This document shows positions 6,201 through 10,475 of a DNA stretch of 10,475 bases, piece by piece (the first letter of the stretch is position 1; each line of letters opens with the position of its first letter). The position numbers and the translations under genes were made by a program. Below the pieces are notes generated by a model, which saw only the letters and a list, made by a program, of their open reading frames with translations, was not told where the DNA came from and searched no databases. Source of the DNA: Alphaproteobacteria bacterium (lineage in GTDB: Bacteria > Pseudomonadota > Alphaproteobacteria > Rhodobacterales > Rhodobacteraceae); NCBI GenBank assembly GCA_030425945.1, contig JAUHZL010000061.1:1-10475 (forward strand), given 5' to 3'.

Positions 6201-6404
6201 GTGGCACGAGGGCCTGGCGGCGGCGCGGCGGCCGGAGGAATGTCCTCTCGGGGCGGTGGCAATTTTGCCGAAGCGCAAACCGTTTGGAGCTCCGCCAATC
6301 TGGTGCAACGCGGAACCGGGCGTTGCAGCGGATGGACGCCCTCCGCCGCCCGAACGACTAGGGACGCCCCGCGACGCAAACCCATGCCAGAGCGCCCGCG
6401 CGCC
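6201..6404. other. Intergenic gap between convergent flgD and ubiB
   Basis: These 204 bases hold no supported gene. The middle (about 6255-6310) is less GC-rich than its surroundings and contains short palindromes: GGCAA-TT-TTGCC (6258-6269) and CAAAC-C-GTTTG (6276-6286). A longer hairpin at 6304-6327 is listed separately. The gap marks the boundary between the flagellar block and the ubi block. Confidence 0.6.
6304..6327. terminator. Possible bidirectional terminator between flgD and ubiB
   Basis: A perfect 8-bp inverted repeat: TGCAACGC (6304-6311), loop GGAACCGG, GCGTTGCA (6320-6327). It lies between two convergent genes, 104 bp after flgD and 78 bp after ubiB. There is no T-run on either side, so function as an intrinsic terminator is only plausible. 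Confidence 0.4.
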
Positions 6405-7928
6405 CTACAGCAACGTCCCGACCAGAACGCCCGCGATCGCCGCCGCTGCCCCGGCCAGGGCCCAGACGGCCCCGGGCACGCGGCGCGGCGGCGGGGCTGG
6501 GGGTTGCATCGCGCGGACCAGCAGGGACTCGGTCAGGACCGGCAGCTTCGGACCGAACCGGCCCAGCACGCGCGCGGTGGCGATTAGGTCCCGCGCCAGT
6601 GCGGCGGGGCCGACATTGCTGCGGATGTAGCTCTCGACGACGGGCTTCGCGACTTCCCAGATGTTGATGCGTGGGTTCAGCGAGCGTGCGACGCCCTCCA
6701 CCACCACCATCGTGCGTTGCAGCAGGATCAGTTCGGTCCGGGTTTCCATGCCGAACCGCTCGGTCACCTCGAAGAGGTAGGCCAAGAGGCGCGCCATCGA
6801 GATCCGCGTCGCGTCCATCCCGAAAATCGGTTCGCCGACCGATCTCAGGGCCTGCGCAAAAGCATCGATGTCGCGGTCCGGCGGCACGTACCCTGCTTCG
6901 AAATGCACCTCGGCGACGCGGCGGTAGTCCTTGCGGATGAAGCCGATCAGGATCTCCGCGTAAACCCGGCGCGTATACTCGTCGATCCGCCCCATGATCC
7001 CGAAGTCGAGGGCGAGGATTTCCCCCGACGGGCCGACCTTGAGGTTGCCCTGGTGCATGTCGGCGTGGAAGTAGCCGTCGCGCAGGGCGTGGTTCAGGAA
7101 CAGTTGCAGGACCCGGTTGCCCAGCATGACGCGGTCGTGCCCCGCCGCGTCGATCGCGGCGATATCGCCGAGCGGAATGCCCTCGACCCAGCCCAGTGTC
7201 ATCACCCGTCGCGCCGACAGGTCCCATTGCACCACCGGAACGCCGAAGCCCTCGTCGCGCGCGGTGTTGGCGGCGAACTCCCCGGCGGCGGAGGCTTCCA
7301 GCCGCAGGTCCAGCTCGCCCAGCACGACGCCCTCGAAATGCGCGATCACGTCCATCGGCCGGAGCCGCCGCGCGCCGGGGGACAGCAGCTCGACCATCCG
7401 GGCCGCGAAATAGAAGGCGTCGATGTCCTTGCGGAACGCGCGCTCGATGCCCGGGCGCAGAACCTTGACCGCGACGGCTTCGCCGGTGCTGGCCAGCCGG
7501 GCCTTGTGGACCTGCGCAATCGAGGCGGCCGCGACCGGCAGCGAGAACTCGGAAAAGAGCGTATCGCAGGGATACCCCAGTTCCCGCTCGACGGCGGCCT
7601 TTGCCTCGGCCACCGGGAAGGGCGGCAGCTTGTCCTGCAGGACGCGCAATTGCGTCGCCAGCTCGTCGCCGACCACGTCCGGGCGCGTGGACATGATCTG
7701 TCCGAACTTGATGTAGGCGGGGCCCAGGGCCGTCAGCGCGCGCGTCACCGGTGGCATCGACTCGTCGCCCCGGATGCCCAGCCATTGAAACGGCCAGCCG
7801 AGGACCCGGGCCGCGACGCGCAGGGCGGGCGGGGCGTCCATCGCCTCCAGCGCCACGCGCATGGCGCCCGCGCGTTCGAAGGTCGCGCCGGTCCGGATCA
7901 GGCGCCAGATATTGTGCGGCCCGCGCAC
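6405..7928 (-). CDS. ubiB: Ubiquinone biosynthesis protein UbiB (atypical kinase/ATPase)
   Basis: I choose the GTG at 7928, one base after the ubiE stop, because the protein then begins MRGPHNIWRLIRTGATFERA, the usual start of this family, and gives 507 residues. Further upstream the frame runs back into ubiE. Family motifs: KxGQ in AYIKFGQIMSTRPDVV (KFGQ at 74-77), the Ala-rich nucleotide loop AAASIAQVH (134-142), the AVKV lysine (about 155), the catalytic loop HADMHQGN (288-295) and the metal-binding DFG (308-310). A hydrophobic segment at the C-terminus (WALAGAAAAIAGVLVGTLL) should anchor it in the inner membrane. UbiB proteins support coenzyme Q synthesis, probably by ATP-driven handling of the lipid precursors; they are not conventional protein kinases. 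The near-contiguous spacing shows a ubiE-ubiB operon. Confidence 0.94.
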   Translation of the reverse strand: MRGPHNIWRLIRTGATFERAGAMRVALEAMDAPPALRVAARVLGWPFQWLGIRGDESMPPVTRALTALGPAYIKFGQIMSTRPDVVGDELATQLRVLQDKLPPFPVAEAKAAVERELGYPCDTLFSEFSLPVAAASIAQVHKARLASTGEAVAVKVLRPGIERAFRKDIDAFYFAARMVELLSPGARRLRPMDVIAHFEGVVLGELDLRLEASAAGEFAANTARDEGFGVPVVQWDLSARRVMTLGWVEGIPLGDIAAIDAAGHDRVMLGNRVLQLFLNHALRDGYFHADMHQGNLKVGPSGEILALDFGIMGRIDEYTRRVYAEILIGFIRKDYRRVAEVHFEAGYVPPDRDIDAFAQALRSVGEPIFGMDATRISMARLLAYLFEVTERFGMETRTELILLQRTMVVVEGVARSLNPRINIWEVAKPVVESYIRSNVGPAALARDLIATARVLGRFGPKLPVLTESLLVRAMQPPAPPPRRVPGAVWALAGAAAAIAGVLVGTLL

Positions 7929-7929
7929 C

Positions 7930-8682
7930 TCAGATCTTCCAGCCCGAGTGCAGCGCCGCGACACCGAAGGTCAGGTTCCGGTATTTCACCTGTGCGAAGC
8001 CCGCCTGCCGGATCATCGTGGCGAAGCGCTCCTGGTCCGGGAACTTGCGGATCGATTCGACGAGATACTGGTAGCTGGCGCTGTCCCCCGCGATCACCTG
8101 GCCCATCCGCGGGATCACGTTGAACGAGTAGCGATCATAGGCCCATTGCATCGCCGGGTTCGGCAGCTGGCTGAATTCCAGCACCATCAACCGCCCGCCG
8201 GGCCGCAGCACGCGGAAGGCCTCGCTCAGGGCGTCCTCGATCCGCGTGACGTTCCGGATTCCGAAGCTGATCGTGTAGACATCGAAGCTGTTGTCCTCGA
8301 AGGGCAGGGCCATCGCGTCGCCGACGATCCAGTCCAGCCGGTCCGACATCGCCTCGGCCTCGGCGCGCTTCCGGCCCTCGATCAGCATCGACTCGGTCAT
8401 GTCGAGCACCACGGCGCTCGCCGCCGGGGCGCGCTTCAGGAACCGGAAGGCGATGTCGCCGGTGCCGCCCGCCACGTCGAGCAGGCGCTGCCCGTCGCGC
8501 GGGGCCAGCCAGTCCATCATCGCGTCCTTCCAGACCCGGTGAACGCCCACGCTCATCACGTCGTTCATCACGTCGTATTTCGAGGCGACCGAGGTGAAGA
8601 CGCCATGCACCCGTCCGGCCTTCTCCGCCTCCGGCACCGTCTCGAAGCCGAAATGCGTGGTTTTTTCCGTGTCCTGGGTCAT
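7930..8682 (-). CDS. ubiE: Ubiquinone/menaquinone methyltransferase UbiE
   Basis: A 250-residue cytoplasmic or membrane-associated SAM-dependent C-methyltransferase acting on the benzoquinol ring (demethoxy-ubiquinol stage; also demethylmenaquinone in organisms that make it). Signature sequences are SKYDVMNDVMSVGVHRVWKD (residues 34-53), SAM motif I LLDVAGGTGDIA (67-78), the aspartate loop VVLDMTESML (91-100), motif II VGDAMALPFEDNSFD and the family signature FRVLRPGGRLMVLEF (156-170). The C-terminus LTFGVAALHSGWKI is typical. The ATG at 8682 is supported by the family N-terminus (THFGFETVPEAEKAGRVHGV). The nearest ribosome binding site is GAGGAA (8695-8700), rather far at 12 bases. It is divergent from mutM and transcribed with ubiB. 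Confidence 0.96.
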   Translation of the reverse strand: MTQDTEKTTHFGFETVPEAEKAGRVHGVFTSVASKYDVMNDVMSVGVHRVWKDAMMDWLAPRDGQRLLDVAGGTGDIAFRFLKRAPAASAVVLDMTESMLIEGRKRAEAEAMSDRLDWIVGDAMALPFEDNSFDVYTISFGIRNVTRIEDALSEAFRVLRPGGRLMVLEFSQLPNPAMQWAYDRYSFNVIPRMGQVIAGDSASYQYLVESIRKFPDQERFATMIRQAGFAQVKYRNLTFGVAALHSGWKI

Positions 8683-8705
8683 GGGGTCTTGCCGTTCCTC
8701 TGCAT
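8679..8705 (-). other. Possible 8-codon leader ORF upstream of ubiE
   Basis: On the minus strand AAGGAGG (8711-8717) stands 5 bases before an ATG at 8705 that opens the short frame MQRNGKTP. Its TGA overlaps the ubiE ATG (ATGA). The arrangement would allow coupled translation of ubiE. Against it, the same AAGG bases overlap a good -10 hexamer, which would start transcription right at this ATG and leave the ribosome site untranscribed. Confidence 0.25.
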
Positions 8706-8714
8706 GCTCCCCTC

Positions 8715-8742
8715 CTTATAGGCCGCACCCCGAGCGCTGCAA
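8715..8742 (-). promoter_or_regulatory. Candidate sigma-70 promoter for ubiE-ubiB
   Basis: TTGCAG (8737-8742), a 16-bp spacer, then TATAAG (8715-8720) on the minus strand. The -10 matches 5 of 6 consensus bases and the -35 matches 3 of 6. Transcription would begin near 8708, about 25 bases before the ubiE ATG, leaving GAGGAA (8695-8700) as the ribosome binding site. Confidence 0.4.
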
Positions 8743-8775
8743 CGCGCCGCGACACCACAGCCCGGCGGAGGTCCG

Positions 8776-9642
8776 ATGCCAGAACTGCCCGAGGTCGAGA
8801 CGGTCCGCCGCGGTCTCGAACCCGTCCTGACCGGCCGCGTGATTGCCCGGGCCGATGTCCGTCGCCCGGATCTGCGCTGGCCCTTTCCGCCGCGCATGGC
8901 CGACCGGCTGACCGGGGCGCGGGTCACGGCCCTGCGGCGGCGCTCGAAATACATCCTCGCCGATCTCGACAGCGGCGAGACGCTGTTGCTTCACCTGGGC
9001 ATGTCGGGCCGCATCCTGATCCATGCGTCCGACGCTGGGCGGGCCATGCTCGGCGAATACGTCCATGCCCATCCCGCGCCCGAGACGCATGATCACGTCG
9101 TGCTCGATCTCGAGGACGGCACTCGGATCGTGTTCAACGATCCGCGCCGGTTCGGGGCGATGGACCTGATGCCGACCGCGCGCGCCGAAGAGCACAAGCT
9201 GCTCGCGGGCCTCGGACCCGAGCCGCTCGGGAACGCCTTCGATGCGCCGTATCTGGCGGGACGCCTGGCGGGGCGGCGCACCCCGATGAAAGCGGCGCTG
9301 CTCGACCAGGGCATCGTGGCGGGTCTCGGCAACATCTATGTCTGCGAGGCGCTCTTCCGGTCCGGCATTTCGCCGCGACGGCTGGCGGGCAACCTCTCCC
9401 GCCCCCGAATCGACCGCCTTGTTCCGGTGATCCGCGATGTCCTGTCGGACGCGATTGCCGCCGGTGGATCCAGCCTGCGCGACTATCGCCAGACCGATGG
9501 CGAGCTGGGTTATTTCCAGCACAGCTTCCGCGTGTACGGTCGCGAAGGCGCCCCTTGCGTCACCGAGGGATGCGGCGGAACCGTCGCGCGGATCGTGCAG
9601 TCCGGGCGCTCCAGCTTCTACTGCCCGCGCTGTCAAAGATAA
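8776..9642 (+). CDS. mutM: Formamidopyrimidine-DNA glycosylase (Fpg/MutM)
   Basis: A 288-residue base-excision repair enzyme that removes 8-oxoguanine and formamidopyrimidines and cleaves the abasic site. The N-terminus MPELPEVETVRRGL supplies the catalytic proline exposed after Met removal and the general-acid glutamate. The conserved catalytic lysine is K58 in RRRSKYILADL. LLLHLGMSGR, the FNDPRRFGAMDL block and the helix-two-turn-helix segment DQGIVAGLGNIYVCEALFRS follow. The C-terminal zinc finger is complete, with Cys261, Cys266, Cys283 and Cys286 (ending YCPRCQR). CGGAGG at 8766-8771 provides a ribosome site 4 bases before the ATG. It shares a 93-bp divergent region with ubiE. All key residues are present, so an active enzyme is expected. 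Confidence 0.97.
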   Translation: MPELPEVETVRRGLEPVLTGRVIARADVRRPDLRWPFPPRMADRLTGARVTALRRRSKYILADLDSGETLLLHLGMSGRILIHASDAGRAMLGEYVHAHPAPETHDHVVLDLEDGTRIVFNDPRRFGAMDLMPTARAEEHKLLAGLGPEPLGNAFDAPYLAGRLAGRRTPMKAALLDQGIVAGLGNIYVCEALFRSGISPRRLAGNLSRPRIDRLVPVIRDVLSDAIAAGGSSLRDYRQTDGELGYFQHSFRVYGREGAPCVTEGCGGTVARIVQSGRSSFYCPRCQR

Positions 9643-9672
9643 CTTGAACCTGCGGGACCAGTTGTTAACCCT

Positions 9673-9689
9673 GCGCTGCGGAACAGCGC
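9673..9689 (+). other. Small hairpin between mutM and enoyl-CoA hydratase
   Basis: GCGCTG (9673-9678), loop CGGAA, CAGCGC (9684-9689), a perfect 6-bp stem 31 bp after the mutM stop and just ahead of the next ribosome site. There is no T-run. It could be a weak terminator or a leader structure. A TTGAAC at 9644-9649 might be a -35, but no good -10 follows. Confidence 0.3.
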
Positions 9690-9708
9690 GCAAAGGGGAG
9701 TGCGAGCC

Positions 9709-10475
9709 ATGGCCTACAACACCATTCTGGTCGAGCAGGAGGGATACGTCTGTGTCATCCGTCTCAACCGGCCCGACGCCCTCAACGCGCTGAGCCAGGA
9801 GTTGCTGGGCGAGCTGCTTGCCGCGCTGGAGAAGGCCGACGCCAACGAGAAGGTGCGCGTGATCGTGCTGACCGGCTCGGAAAAGGCCTTTGCCGCCGGG
9901 GCCGACATCAAGGAGATGTCGAAGAAGTCCTTCGTCGAGGTCTACACGGAAGACCTGTTCGGCCCCGTCGCCGAGCGGTTCCAGCGCATCCGCAAGCCGA
10001 TCATCGCCGCCGTTGCCGGCTACGCGCTGGGCGGCGGCTGCGAGCTGGCGATGATGTGCGATTTCATCATCGCGGCCGATACCGCGAAGTTCGGCCAGCC
10101 CGAGATCAACCTCGGTGTGATCGCTGGTCTCGGCGGCACCCAGCGTCTGACCCGGCTCGTCGGCAAGTCCAAGGCGATGGACATGAACCTGACCGGCCGG
10201 TTCATGGCCGCCGACGAGGCCGAGCGCGTCGGTCTCGTCAGCCGGGTCGTGCCCGCGAAGAAGCTGATGGACGAAACCATGAGCGCCGCTGCCAAGATCG
10301 CCGAGAAATCCATGCTGACCGCCCGCGCGGTCAAGGAGGCGGTGAACCGGGCCGAGGAAACCTCGCTGCGCGAAGGGCTTCTGTTCGAGCGCCGCCTGTT
10401 CCACGCGATGTTCGCCACCGAGGATCAGAGCGAAGGGATGGAAGCCTTCCTCGAAAAGCGCGAGGCCCAGTTCCG
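9709..10475 (+). CDS. Enoyl-CoA hydratase (crotonase family), cut at the right edge
   Basis: Open from the ATG at 9709 to the end of the window, 255 residues seen; the family is usually near 258, so only a few residues are missing. AGGGGAG (9694-9700) gives a good ribosome site 8 bases upstream. The fold marks are clear: LNRPDALNALS, oxyanion-hole strands AFAAGADIKEM and AVAGYALGGGCELAMMCDF, and GQPEINLGVIAGLGGTQRL. Both catalytic glutamates of true hydratases are present (E112 and E132), so hydration of trans-2-enoyl-CoA to 3-hydroxyacyl-CoA, a step of fatty-acid beta-oxidation or short-chain acyl-CoA metabolism, is expected in the cytoplasm. The exact substrate cannot be told from sequence. 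It lies 66 bp after mutM on the same strand. Confidence 0.93.
   Translation, partial: MAYNTILVEQEGYVCVIRLNRPDALNALSQELLGELLAALEKADANEKVRVIVLTGSEKAFAAGADIKEMSKKSFVEVYTEDLFGPVAERFQRIRKPIIAAVAGYALGGGCELAMMCDFIIAADTAKFGQPEINLGVIAGLGGTQRLTRLVGKSKAMDMNLTGRFMAADEAERVGLVSRVVPAKKLMDETMSAAAKIAEKSMLTARAVKEAVNRAEETSLREGLLFERRLFHAMFATEDQSEGMEAFLEKREAQF

Noticed and set aside
6717..8123. 468-codon plus-strand frame opposite ubiB and ubiE
   Set aside because: It is the complementary-strand shadow of ubiB (kinase-like motifs intact) and ubiE, with no recognisable domains.
8716..10404. 562-codon open frame on the minus strand opposite mutM and enoyl-CoA hydratase
   Set aside because: It is antisense to two clearly conserved genes, has His/Arg/Gly-rich shadow composition and no family resemblance. 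Such frames are common in GC-rich DNA.
1..10475. CRISPR arrays, tRNA, rRNA, toxin-antitoxin or phage-defence genes
   Set aside because: No spaced repeats, tRNA-like cloverleaf or defence-type protein was seen. Every long stretch is accounted for by flagellar, quinone, repair or acyl-CoA genes and the IS end.

Overview
The window is GC-rich DNA that looks like a member of the Rhodobacterales (Rhodobacteraceae/Roseobacter group, Alphaproteobacteria). The signs are the alphaproteobacterial flagellar regulators FlaF and FlbT next to a flagellin, a DUF1217 protein in the same block, a hydrolase-less FlgJ-like protein, and the gene order enoyl-CoA hydratase, mutM, ubiE, ubiB. This assignment rests on reading the proteins; no database search was run.

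Left edge (1-123): the last residues of an IS66-family transposase and the terminal inverted repeat of that element. The element sits inside the 3' end of a flagellar DUF1217 gene. Minus-strand flagellar block (124-3703), in transcription order: a FlgJ-like rod-binding protein, an FlgN-like protein, a 201-bp regulatory gap, flagellin, flaF, flbT, and the DUF1217 gene cut by the IS. The flagellin is broken: about 22 codons are missing after residue 47 and the frame is lost, with a TGGGCGA junction that fits a deletion between short direct repeats. Plus-strand flagellar pair (3787-6200): fliK (hook-length control) and flgD (hook cap), divergent from the flgJ-like gene.

Right half: after a 204-bp gap between convergent genes come ubiB and ubiE on the minus strand (ubiquinone synthesis). 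Divergent to them are mutM (oxidised-purine repair glycosylase) and an enoyl-CoA hydratase that runs off the right edge. In many alphaproteobacteria this set lies beside rpsT and dnaA, so the chromosome origin may be just to the right (inference).

Biologically, the left two thirds encode hook and rod assembly parts plus the filament protein and its two regulators (FlaF, FlbT), which act after transcription. Two independent lesions, an IS insertion and a frameshifting deletion, strike this block, while fliK, flgD, flaF, flbT and the rod-binding gene look intact. This suggests recent loss of the filament made by this locus, or reliance on another flagellin copy. I did not find an undescribed multi-gene system. 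The most notable signals are the two flagellar lesions, a perfect hairpin in the flagellin leader just upstream of its ribosome binding site, and an ambiguous leader ORF/promoter in front of ubiE.
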